From contig CAYVKE010000002.1 of assembly GCA_964451935.1 (NCBI GenBank), positions 1 through 64,000 on the forward strand: 64,000 nt of DNA. Direction: 5' to 3'. This DNA is from CALFXN01 sp964451935 (GTDB lineage: Bacteria; Synergistota; Synergistia; Synergistales; Aminobacteriaceae). Positions within the stretch are counted from its first letter, which is position 1; every line of letters starts with the position of its first letter. The notes beneath the pieces were generated by a model, which was not told the DNA's origin, did no database searches, and saw only the letters and a program-made list of their open reading frames with translations. Both the position numbers and the translations under genes were made by a program. Positions 42,014-50,190 of this stretch are shown one piece after another.

Positions 42014-43324
42014 ATGTACCGAAAAGCCATTGAATCGCTCCGGGCATGGAAAAAGTCGCCCAGACGAATTCCGCTTATTCTTCGGGGAGGGCGACAGGTC
42101 GGCAAGACGTGGCTCATGGAGGAATTCGGCAGGCGCGAGTACGAAACATGCGCCTATATCAATTTCGAGGGCAACGATCGCATGCTGCGGCTTTTTTCGG
42201 GGGACCTCGACGTGTCGCGGATTCTCTCCGGATTGCGGCTCGAGACGGGATGCGCAATCGATCCGGAAAAGACGCTCATCGTCTTCGACGAGATCCAGGC
42301 TGTCCCGATGGCGCTGACGAGCCTGAAGTATTTTCAGGAAAACGCGCCGGAGTATCACGTCATTGCCGCGGGATCGCTTCTTGGCGTCGCGCTGCATCCG
42401 GAAACGTCGTTCCCTGTCGGGAAGGTGGATTTTTGCGACATCGCCCCGCTGGATTTTTCGGAGTTCCTGCGGGCGATGGGGAAAGAAGAATTCCTCTCCG
42501 TTCTTGAAAAAGGCGAGTGGGAGATCGTTTCGAGCTTCAGGGACACGTTCGTCGAGCTTCTGAAACAGTATCTGCTTATCGGCGGCATGCCGGAAGTCGT
42601 GTCGGTCTTTTCCGAGACGCGCGGGTTCGAAGAAGCCCGAGCCATTCAACGGAGAATCCTGGCGGCGTACGAACAGGACGTCTCGAAACACGCGCCGAAT
42701 GAAGCCGTTCCGAGGATCCGAATGCTGTGGAATTCGATCCCTTCCCAGCTCGCCCGCGAAAACAGAAAGTTTCTGTACGGGCTTGTTCGCGAGGGGGCCA
42801 GGGCGCGTGAATACGAGCTGGCCTTGACATGGCTGATCGATTGCGGATTGGTCCATCGCGTGAAACGGGTGACGAAACCCGGAATGCCGCTTCGTGCGTA
42901 TGAAGAGCTTTCCGCTTTCAAACTGTTCCTTCTCGATGTCGGCCTGCTGTCGGCCATGACGGAGCTTGATCCGAAGACGCTGCTTGACGGCAGCCGGATC
43001 TTTGAAGAATTCAAAGGGGCGCTGACGGAGCAGTATGTGTTGCAGCAGCTGAAAGCGACGGACGCGCTTCCCGTGAATTACTGGTCCGCGGATTCCGGAA
43101 CGGCCGAGGTGGACTTCGTGATCCAGTCGCACGGCCTCATTGTGCCGGTCGAGGTCAAGGCGGCCGAGAACCTCAAGGCGAAAAGCCTGAGAGTCTACCG
43201 GGAAAAATTCGCGCCGGAAATCAGCGTTCGGACATCATTATCCGATTTTCGCAGGGAAGCCTGGCTGGTCAACATCCCGCTCTACGGCATTTCGCAGATT
43301 CAAAAGCAGATCGGGCGGAGCTGA
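42014..43324 (+). CDS. AAA-type ATPase with C-terminal DUF4143 domain
   Basis: A 436-residue protein. N-terminal ATPase: Walker A GGRQVGKTW (K31), Walker B TLIVFDEIQ (D92, E93), sensor-like VIAAGSLLGVAL. The C-terminal DUF4143 part includes the nuclease-like EVDFVIQSHGLIVPVEVKA, which has the acidic-EVK pattern of PD-(D/E)xK-like folds. Such proteins are common, often in several copies per genome, and their function is poorly known; some are suspected of mobility or toxin-like roles. ATG 42014 is preceded by AAAGAGGTGACG. It is the only plus-strand gene in this part of the surface-protein region. Confidence 0.88.
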   Translation: MYRKAIESLRAWKKSPRRIPLILRGGRQVGKTWLMEEFGRREYETCAYINFEGNDRMLRLFSGDLDVSRILSGLRLETGCAIDPEKTLIVFDEIQAVPMALTSLKYFQENAPEYHVIAAGSLLGVALHPETSFPVGKVDFCDIAPLDFSEFLRAMGKEEFLSVLEKGEWEIVSSFRDTFVELLKQYLLIGGMPEVVSVFSETRGFEEARAIQRRILAAYEQDVSKHAPNEAVPRIRMLWNSIPSQLARENRKFLYGLVREGARAREYELALTWLIDCGLVHRVKRVTKPGMPLRAYEELSAFKLFLLDVGLLSAMTELDPKTLLDGSRIFEEFKGALTEQYVLQQLKATDALPVNYWSADSGTAEVDFVIQSHGLIVPVEVKAAENLKAKSLRVYREKFAPEISVRTSLSDFRREAWLVNIPLYGISQIQKQIGRS

Positions 43325-43399
43325 CGCGCCTGCGCGATTTTCCTCACGAGAAAACACCTTCCCGGGCTTCCATTGCTTTTCACCGATGCTCTCCGCGTC

Positions 43400-43467
43400 G
43401 GTCAATTCCGGCGAAGAGCCGCATGGAACACCTCCCGCGAGGGAGCGTGCGTTCTCCGGAATTGACC
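43400..43467. other. Long-armed inverted repeat between convergent genes
   Basis: GGTCAATTCCGG (43400-43411) and CCGGAATTGACC (43456-43467) are perfect 12-bp arms around 44 bp that itself contains CTCCCGCGAGGGAG. It lies between the ATPase (plus) and C1 protease (minus) ends and may terminate both. Confidence 0.5.
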
Positions 43468-43479
43468 GTTGTAGTGCGT

Positions 43480-45225
43480 TTATCGCGTTTTCTTTCTCCG
43501 ATTCAGGAACAGCGGAACAAAGAGAATCAGCGCGAGCGGCGCGAACCCCGCGGCGGTTGAGCACCCGCCGCCGCTTCCCTTGTCGCCGGGAGTCGGGGTT
43601 GCGGTTGCGGTATTCGTGAAGGCCTTGAGGCAGACGCTCATCGTTCCGCCGTGAAGCGGCTGCGCGTCCTCCCACGTCGTCCCGTCCGCCGAGATATATC
43701 CCTGGTCGGCGCTCGCCGTCGCGGCGTCGGAGTACCCCTCGATGGCGTATTCCACCGGAATCGGGAGGTCGTAGCCCGGCGTCCGGAGGCGGACGACGAC
43801 GGCGAAGCGCTCGCCGTTTGAAAATGTCGGCGTCGCGGTGATCGCGACCGTGTGGTATCCCGGCGTGTCCAGCGTTCCCGACTGCGGTCCGGAGACGAGC
43901 GTCCCGCTCGTCGGCGCTCCCGCGTCGCCGCCGCGGAAGACGCGAATCATGTACTCGGAGCCGGCGGCCCCGGCGTAGAAGCTGACGGCCTTCAGCGTTT
44001 CATGGGTCGTCCCCTTCGCGCGGGGCGTTCCGAGGGGGAGGGACGGCGATCCCGCCGTGAAGACATTCGCGAAGAACGCCGTATCGAGGCCCGGATATCC
44101 GTGCGAGTTGACCCATCCGAGCGGGTCGTGGTCATAGACCGATTCGTCCGCCGCCGCCTCGTCCGTGACGTAGGCGATGCCGTGCTTGAGCACGCGGCTG
44201 TAGTAGGAGATCCGGTAATAGCCGGACTCGCCGGCCGCCGTTCCCCAACTGTTCTTGAAGATCCACGCGCCGTCCGCGGGGGGCGTGTACCCCGCGCCGT
44301 CGTCGCCGCTGACGACCATGTTCTCCTTTGGATAGGCGTCGTCCCACCCGACGAGCGTGACCGCGTGGTTGCTGGACGCGCTTCCCTGTCCGGCGGGCTG
44401 GTAGAAGGCGCTGTGCGCCTTGTTCAGGTAGTTCGACAGGGAGCCGTAGGAAAGCGCGAGCGCACCGTAGGTCTGAAGCGCGGTCTTGACGTTGTCGACG
44501 AACGCGGCGTGCGCGGGCAGGTCGAACACCTGTCCCGCGGCTTCGGCCGAACCGGCCAGAAAATGCGCGTGCCGCAAAAAGCGACGGGCGGGTTCATTCC
44601 CGGTCGGAAGCTCGTCTGCGGTGAGTTCGGTCGGGCTGTAGGGGAACGACCCGTACGGGCAGTCCGCCTCGCCGGCGGGGCCGATCCGGCGTGCGAGGGC
44701 CGCGACGGCGAGCCAGTTGCTGCCGCCCTGCTCGAAGACGTTTCTGTTCGGCGGGAACGGTTGCGACTCGTCGCCGTCGAAGTATTGCTGCGATACCGTG
44801 AAGTGGACCGGGGCCCTGTAGACGAACCACGCGAGATGCTTCGGCGACAGGCTCGCCGCGCCGCCACCCTGCGTGAGGATGTTCGACTCGATCGAGCCGA
44901 GCGGGGCGTGGGCCCAGCACGTTCCCGTCATCTGCTGGTCGCGTACGGGCGTAACGCGGTTCAGGCTCCTGAGGTCGAACGAGAGCGGGAAGGTCGCGGT
45001 CCGGGAGGCCGAGTCGCCGAACAGCCGGACGCCGTCGAGGTGCGACAGGTCGAGCGGTCCGGGGCGATAGCCGGTCTTTCCGGCGACCCCCTCGCCGGAA
45101 ACATGCCCGCGAGACTCCAGAAACTCTGGTGCGAGCGGGGCGGACCGGGATGAAAGCGCGAGCGCCGGAGCGGAGAACAGGAGCATCGCCAGGAAAAGGG
45201 TCGGAAGGAACGAGAAACGCCGCAT
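43480..45225 (-). CDS. Secreted C1 cysteine protease with lectin-like domain and Synerg-CTERM tail
   Basis: A 581-residue paralogue of the protease at 40264. ATG 45225 is chosen: GAGGAGG is 10 bp upstream, and the next ATG upstream overlaps that site. Signal peptide MRRFSFLPTLFLAMLLF, cleavage near ALA. Catalytic Q97 and C103 (GTCWAHA), His in NHAVTLVGWDD, Asn in FKNSWG. Lectin-like domain FFANVFTAG, ETLKAVSFYAGA. The tail is GSGGGCS, hydrophobic run and LNRRKKTR. The residue two after the catalytic Cys-Trp-Ala is His instead of the usual Phe, as in the 40264 copy. Confidence 0.92.
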   Translation of the reverse strand: MRRFSFLPTLFLAMLLFSAPALALSSRSAPLAPEFLESRGHVSGEGVAGKTGYRPGPLDLSHLDGVRLFGDSASRTATFPLSFDLRSLNRVTPVRDQQMTGTCWAHAPLGSIESNILTQGGGAASLSPKHLAWFVYRAPVHFTVSQQYFDGDESQPFPPNRNVFEQGGSNWLAVAALARRIGPAGEADCPYGSFPYSPTELTADELPTGNEPARRFLRHAHFLAGSAEAAGQVFDLPAHAAFVDNVKTALQTYGALALSYGSLSNYLNKAHSAFYQPAGQGSASSNHAVTLVGWDDAYPKENMVVSGDDGAGYTPPADGAWIFKNSWGTAAGESGYYRISYYSRVLKHGIAYVTDEAAADESVYDHDPLGWVNSHGYPGLDTAFFANVFTAGSPSLPLGTPRAKGTTHETLKAVSFYAGAAGSEYMIRVFRGGDAGAPTSGTLVSGPQSGTLDTPGYHTVAITATPTFSNGERFAVVVRLRTPGYDLPIPVEYAIEGYSDAATASADQGYISADGTTWEDAQPLHGGTMSVCLKAFTNTATATPTPGDKGSGGGCSTAAGFAPLALILFVPLFLNRRKKTR

Positions 45226-45331
45226 TTGTGTGTGCCTCCTCATAAGGGGGTGAAATAATTGCAAAATATTGTACGGCATAAAAGGAGAAACCGATACGCG
45301 CCTGAGCGGCGCGGCGTTCCGGGGGATGACG

Positions 45332-45375
45332 AAAAAGACACAGCCTCCAAATTGCGACGAAGGCTGTGTCTTTTT
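45332..45375. terminator. Intrinsic terminator of the M6 protease gene
   Basis: AAAAAGACACAGCCT and AGGCTGTGTCTTTTT form a 15-bp stem with T-runs on both strands, 32 bp beyond the M6 protease stop. Confidence 0.88.
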
Positions 45376-45406
45376 TAAGCAATGAATCGTCCGGAATTGA
45401 AACGGA

Positions 45407-47296
45407 TTACTTCCGGGTCAGGAACAACGGGACGAAGAGCAGCAGCGCGAACGGGGCGAAGACGCCCGCCGAACATCCGCCGCCGCTGCCTTTGTCCCCG
45501 CCGCCGGTGACGGTGGGGGCATTCGTGACGGTCGGGGTGACCGTCGGCGCGATTGTCGTCGTCGGTGTCGGATCTGCGCCGCCGTTGATGGTGCAAGTCA
45601 TTGTGTCGCCGCCTGCCGAAATATTCGTGATCGAGATGCCCGACGCCGCGGCTTTGCCGCTTTCGGAGGCGGTCGGCGATGTCGGGTAGAAATCGGAGTT
45701 CGGCGTGCTTGTCCCGGTGAATGTTCCGTCGCCGACGTAATTCGGGTTCCCGCTGAACCACGTCGTATATTGCGAACCGCGCGTCTTTGTATCGTCCGTC
45801 TTCGCGAGATGGGGGCCGTCGGCCTCCGCAGCCATGCACCCCTGATGGGACCCGGGTTTATATTCATTGAAATCGTTGCCGTCGCTGAGGCTGCCCGACC
45901 CGATCTCTTCGTCGACATGGAGAATCAGCAAGCCGCCGGGAAAACCGGAGAACCCGCCGCCATTCGTGAAACGCTCGAACCCTGCGTCCCAGCCGGAGAG
46001 GCTGCGGACTTCGACGAGGAAATACTCTGTGGCCCTGTGTCCCGATCCGAGCAGCCTGATCGCGGCGTGCGTTCCGTTATACGGTATTCCCAGAGTCACT
46101 GCGCCGCTCGATGGCGTCGAGGGCGTCTCCCACCCGAGGTACTGGCGGCACCACGCATCCAGATTGACGGGAGAAGAACCCGCCACGGCGTCCGTCACGG
46201 CGCCCCAGCTTCCTCCGGCCATGAGGGAGAAGTTCCCGAGTCCCTCGTTGTTTTTCGAGACGTCGTACATATCGGGCAGCCTGCAGAACTGGTGCCCCAG
46301 CTCGTGGCAGATGGTTCCTATCGACATCGGATCCGTCGCATCGTAGTATTCCCCGTTCATGGCCCAGTCTGTGAGAAGTTTTCCCGCGATGAGCACCTGA
46401 TGTGTGGGGTCGGATCCGTTCCATGATTCCCATGCATGAGCCCAGACGGACGGGGTGAGTGCCCCGGCGGATTCCTCATAGCCCGCGACGATCAGATAGA
46501 CGCAGAGTTCATCCGGGGTTATTTTCCCGTCCGCGTTCGTGTCGAACGACGCGAAATCGACGCCTGCGGCTGCGGCTTTGTTGACGACGCTCGTGACGAA
46601 AGCGACTTCGTTGAGATGTTCCTGGGTCGAACCGTTGCCGCCGTCGACGTCGATGAATCCGTCGGGGTGATTCCCCGAATTCGCATCGCCTGCGACAAGG
46701 TTGACCGAGAGCGCGGAAGTTCCGCCCTGGGCCGATTCGATCGTCAGCGTATTTTTGGACTGGTCGGCGTAATACTTCTTGACGGAATTCGTGTCGCCGA
46801 ACACTCCGTTGCTGTGGATCGCCGGATCGGTGGCGAGCGCCCGGTTCACGAACCCGACGCGGACCAGCAGAATCTTTCGGGCGCCCGAAACAGGCTGCGG
46901 TGTCCACGTCGCCCCGCGGGACGAGATTTCCGTCGCTCTATCGCGTGCGGTCTCGCGTATCTCGGGGCGCGCGTGCTTCGTCACGCCGGCAGGCGGCATG
47001 ACTCCGGTTCTGTAGACGACGCCGGAAGGAACGAGCGTTTCTCCCGATGTGACCGCGAATTCCCAATACCCGGTCGCATCGTTCTGTGCAAGGGAATAGC
47101 CTTCAGGATTCTCGACCCAGTGCTGCGACTCGTCTCCACGGGTGTACAGGGTGATCCGCGCGCCGTCGGGTTGCCGGACGACGATGGGGAAGGGGCTCGC
47201 AGGAACGGCCCATGCGTTGGGTGCGCCGAAGGCAAGGAGCAGGAGCGTCAGTACGCAAAGACGATATTTTCTCAAGAAACACACGTCCTTCCTCAT
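45407..47296 (-). CDS. Secreted M6-family metalloprotease with Synerg-CTERM tail
   Basis: A 629-residue secreted zinc protease of the immune-inhibitor-A (M6) type. A signal peptide ends near AWA. Residues about 30-110 form the N-terminal domain found before M6 catalytic domains (QPDGARITLYTRGDESQHWV, GYWEFAV, LVPSG). The zinc motif HELGHQFCRLPDMYD is near residue 330, with GGSWGA after it. The C-terminus has a Thr/Pro linker, then GSGGGCS, hydrophobic run and FLTRK. ATG 47296 is given; TTG 47275, about 11 bp after AGGAAGG, would start a cleaner signal peptide (LRKYRLCVLTLLLL). A gene for two lone copies of its N-terminal domain lies just upstream. Confidence 0.9.
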   Translation of the reverse strand: MRKDVCFLRKYRLCVLTLLLLAFGAPNAWAVPASPFPIVVRQPDGARITLYTRGDESQHWVENPEGYSLAQNDATGYWEFAVTSGETLVPSGVVYRTGVMPPAGVTKHARPEIRETARDRATEISSRGATWTPQPVSGARKILLVRVGFVNRALATDPAIHSNGVFGDTNSVKKYYADQSKNTLTIESAQGGTSALSVNLVAGDANSGNHPDGFIDVDGGNGSTQEHLNEVAFVTSVVNKAAAAGVDFASFDTNADGKITPDELCVYLIVAGYEESAGALTPSVWAHAWESWNGSDPTHQVLIAGKLLTDWAMNGEYYDATDPMSIGTICHELGHQFCRLPDMYDVSKNNEGLGNFSLMAGGSWGAVTDAVAGSSPVNLDAWCRQYLGWETPSTPSSGAVTLGIPYNGTHAAIRLLGSGHRATEYFLVEVRSLSGWDAGFERFTNGGGFSGFPGGLLILHVDEEIGSGSLSDGNDFNEYKPGSHQGCMAAEADGPHLAKTDDTKTRGSQYTTWFSGNPNYVGDGTFTGTSTPNSDFYPTSPTASESGKAAASGISITNISAGGDTMTCTINGGADPTPTTTIAPTVTPTVTNAPTVTGGGDKGSGGGCSAGVFAPFALLLFVPLFLTRK

Positions 47297-47327
47297 GTGA
47301 TATAGACGAAATACCGCTGTTTCGATT

Positions 47328-47954
47328 TCAGTACCCTGTTTGCGGCGACGGTTTCAGATGAAGCGGCCACCCTTCGGGGGGCGCTTCATCGGGAATATAG
47401 GGGATTCCCGAAGGTGCGAGAACGACGACGAGTCTTCTGACCGCATACTCCCAAAAACCGCTCTTGGGGTTCTGTATGACCGAATAGCCGTCTTTCGTTT
47501 CCGTCCAATGGAGGCGCTCATCTCCCTTCTGAACGAGCGTGATGGTCTTCCCGTCCGGTTGCTGCGCCCGGAACGGGAACGGACTTGCAGGCGCACGCGC
47601 GGAACCGCGCGCAGCCGTATCCGGGTGGAAACGCATCGGCTTCAGGTGTTTCGGAATTCGGGGAGAAGGCGGAATGTCCGCGGTGACGACGATTCCGGAA
47701 GGGACGAGGTCGACGGAACGCATGTCCTTCAACGCGTATTCCCAGTAGCCGCTCCCGGAGTTTTTCACCACGGTGTATCCCTCCGGCGTTTCCGTCCAGC
47801 GGGCGGACTCGTCTCCTTTTTGAATGACGCGTATCTTCGTTCCATCGGGCTGAATCGCGTCCGACGGGAACGGACCCGCCGGAACGGCCCATGTCGGCGC
47901 GCCGGCGCAGAAAAAAAACAGCAGGCACAGGAAAATTCCCTTTTCGACGCTCAC
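47328..47954 (-). CDS. Secreted tandem M6-protease N-terminal (propeptide-like) domains without a protease
   Basis: A 208-residue protein with a signal peptide (IFLCLLFFFCAGAPTWA). It holds two tandem copies of the domain at the N-terminus of the M6 protease next door: copy 1 has QPDGTKIRVIQKGDESARWT, NSGSGYWEYAL and LVPSGIVV; copy 2 has QPDGKTITLVQKGDERLHWT, NPKSGFWEYAV and LAPSGIPY. No catalytic domain and no sorting tail follow, so it would be released. GTG 47954 follows GGAGG. It ends 32 bp before the M6 gene on the same strand, so both are probably co-transcribed. A role as inhibitor or chaperone of the M6 protease is an inference. Confidence 0.8.
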   Translation of the reverse strand: MSVEKGIFLCLLFFFCAGAPTWAVPAGPFPSDAIQPDGTKIRVIQKGDESARWTETPEGYTVVKNSGSGYWEYALKDMRSVDLVPSGIVVTADIPPSPRIPKHLKPMRFHPDTAARGSARAPASPFPFRAQQPDGKTITLVQKGDERLHWTETKDGYSVIQNPKSGFWEYAVRRLVVVLAPSGIPYIPDEAPPEGWPLHLKPSPQTGY

Positions 47955-48138
47955 TCCGGAACCGCCTCCGTCTCATTTTTTGGTGTGGTCGGTTCACGCT
48001 CTGACATAACGCAATCGTATGATAACAAAATAATCTTAAGATCGCTATGGCGTCTATGCGCTATTCGACGGCCGCGTTCTTTGGGGCGTTTGCGCCATTT
48101 CGTTTCGCGGCAAGGAATTCCCGCGGCGGTTCCGCTTC

Positions 48139-48173
48139 AAAAAAAAAACGCCTCATCGGGAGACGATGAGGCG
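48139..48173 (-). terminator. Intrinsic terminator of the C1 protease gene at 48214
   Basis: CGCCTCATCG and CGATGAGGCG form a 10-bp stem with a GGAGA loop; on the minus strand a run of ten T follows. The rest of the 47955-48213 gap holds an AT-rich leader, probably the promoter region of the double-domain gene. Confidence 0.92.
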
Positions 48174-48213
48174 CCGGACAGACGATATTACGTATGAACC
48201 CGGAGCAGGGAGC

Positions 48214-49875
48214 CTAGAACTTCTTCAGGAACAGCGGGACGAAGAGCAACAGCGCAAACGGAGCGAACATTCCTGCCGAGCATCCGCCGCCGCCGCTGCT
48301 TCCGCCGCCGGTGACAGTCGGCGCGTGCGTGACGGTCGGGGTGACGGTCGTGGTGGGAGTCGGCGTCACCGTCGAGCTCGTCGTGAACGCCTTGAGACAG
48401 ACGTTGGTGGTGGCGTCAATCATCGTCGTGTCTGACCAAGTCGTGCCGTTCCAGCTGTAAAAACTCTCTCCGGGGTTTGCGGTAGCCTTTTGAGTTCGAT
48501 TAGGGACATTCGCGAATTCGGCAGGAATTGGGTACTTGTAACCGGATGTCGTAACCCTTACGACAACGGAAAAACGCTGTCCGTTCGTGAGCGCGACGGT
48601 TGGGGATATCGCGACCCTATGGTATCCGGGGTAAGGGAGCGTTCCCGTGATCGGTCCCGCAGCGAGCGTCCCCGAATCGGGATCTCCCGCCGTTACGTCG
48701 GTGTAGACATAGATTTCGTACGTGCAATCGAAATCGTTTGTATAGAAACTTGCAGCTCCGAGGTTCTCCTGGGGCCCAGCTTTAGCTCTTCCGGAGCCGG
48801 CTGTGAAGATATTGGCGAACCACGCGGTGGTGCTGTCGTTGCCGTAGTAGGTAACCAATCCTAGCGGGTCATAGTCATAGATATAATCGAAGTCCGTTGT
48901 CGGCTGAACGACAAAAGCCGAGCCATCGCGGAGAGACGCGTCACTGTAGGACAAGTGGAAGTACCCATTATCTCCCCAATCCGTCCCCCAGCTGTTTTTG
49001 ACGATCCAGGCTCCATTGCCTGGATTGTCGGCGCTGAACAAAGCTCCGTTGAAGTTGTCGTCCCATCCGACTACAAGAACTGCGTGGCCAGTAGCTGGTT
49101 CACCCAGGTTGTTGTTGTAATAGGTAAAGTGCGTCGAATCGTAAAATTTATCCGCCCAATCGAAGGCGATGACCACACCACCATAAGTCATAACAGCATT
49201 TTTAATGTCAGACGCCGACGTATCATCAAAAGCTAGATAATTGACGTCTGTCAGGTGTTTCTGGTTTTGATAATCGGACCAATCGCCCGTGGGAGTCGAT
49301 GAATACGGGCAATCGGTTTCATTGACCGGTCCCGTCCAGCGCGCAAGCAACGCTGTAGACATCCATAAACTTCCACCCTGATCGAGGATCGGGTCTGAAC
49401 CGACAGGCGTGAAGGAATCATCCCCCGTGTAGGCAAACCATGCCAGATGCATTTCCGAATAGTCGGGCTCGACTGCGGACTTTGCGCCGTCCGTCTCTCC
49501 CATCAGATACGATTCAACTGCTCCGATAGCCGCGAAAGCCCAGCATGAGCCGTAGGGGTTTTGATCTTTCACAGAGGAAACCCGGCCTTCGTCAAGCAGG
49601 TTGTAGTATGTTGGAAGAATCGCTTTACTGCGTGCTTGTGTCGAAGGCGATCTGCCTTTCAAATGCGAATGATCAATATGGGATGGAATGTAGCCTGTGG
49701 AATGCTCTCCTTGAATTGCAGCGTTTCGTCCTGTTTTGGCATTTTCAAGGTACTTCAGAAATTCGGGATTGACCGGCGCAGAACTCCCTAAAACAGCTTC
49801 TGCTGCGGAAGTGAGCGGGCATAGAACAAGCGCGAGGAGAAGAACGAATATCGAAGTGTTCCTGCGGATTTTCAC
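48214..49875 (-). CDS. Secreted C1 cysteine protease with lectin-like domain and Synerg-CTERM tail (AT-richer gene)
   Basis: A 553-residue protease from GTG 49875 (AAGGAGAG upstream). Signal peptide about 1-24. Catalytic Q105, C111 (GSCWAF), H264 (GHAVLVVGWDD), N294 (VKNSWG). Lectin-like domain WFANIFTAG, ENLGAASFYTNDFDCTYEI. Thr/Pro linker, then GGGGCS, hydrophobic run and FLKKF. It is closer to the 37780 protease (both share EMHLAWF and KHLTDV) than to the 40264/43480 pair. Base composition from about 48.4 to 49.8 kb is clearly lower in GC than the neighbours, suggesting separate acquisition or relaxed codon use. Confidence 0.92.
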   Translation of the reverse strand: MKIRRNTSIFVLLLALVLCPLTSAAEAVLGSSAPVNPEFLKYLENAKTGRNAAIQGEHSTGYIPSHIDHSHLKGRSPSTQARSKAILPTYYNLLDEGRVSSVKDQNPYGSCWAFAAIGAVESYLMGETDGAKSAVEPDYSEMHLAWFAYTGDDSFTPVGSDPILDQGGSLWMSTALLARWTGPVNETDCPYSSTPTGDWSDYQNQKHLTDVNYLAFDDTSASDIKNAVMTYGGVVIAFDWADKFYDSTHFTYYNNNLGEPATGHAVLVVGWDDNFNGALFSADNPGNGAWIVKNSWGTDWGDNGYFHLSYSDASLRDGSAFVVQPTTDFDYIYDYDPLGLVTYYGNDSTTAWFANIFTAGSGRAKAGPQENLGAASFYTNDFDCTYEIYVYTDVTAGDPDSGTLAAGPITGTLPYPGYHRVAISPTVALTNGQRFSVVVRVTTSGYKYPIPAEFANVPNRTQKATANPGESFYSWNGTTWSDTTMIDATTNVCLKAFTTSSTVTPTPTTTVTPTVTHAPTVTGGGSSGGGGCSAGMFAPFALLLFVPLFLKKF

Positions 49876-50036
49876 GTTGCATCTCTCCTTTCAAGTCCTA
49901 AAGGGATACCTGTCGCATCCCGTAGAAATCCCCTGCTTTGTCCCCGGATAGTTGCGTTGTTCCACAACTGGATGCAAAGCGTCCTGTAGATTCTCCGCAT
50001 TTTCAGAAAAACCGTTCCCGTAGAATCAGTACGATT

Positions 50037-50042
50037 ATTATA
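50037..50042 (-). promoter_or_regulatory. -10 element upstream of the C1 protease gene at 48214
   Basis: TATAAT on the minus strand, about 160 bp before the GTG start; no good -35. Apart from this and the terminator at 50117, nothing else is seen in the 49876-50190 gap. Confidence 0.35.
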
Positions 50043-50116
50043 CGATGTTCATCGACGAACGGGAAGGTGTTCGATAAAGAAACTAAAGATCAAAAATGAC
50101 TCAGAGGGCGAAAACA

Positions 50117-50148
50117 CGACGAGCCTCCTTGTCGAAGGAGGCTCGTCG
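50117..50148 (-). terminator. Intrinsic terminator of the repeat-protein gene
   Basis: CGACGAGCCTCCTT and AAGGAGGCTCGTCG form a perfect 14-bp stem with a GTCG loop, followed on the minus strand by TGTTTTCG. Confidence 0.85.
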
Positions 50149-50190
50149 CTCGAGTTGCGGCGGATTGTTCCGGGAAAATGTCGAAGCGCT

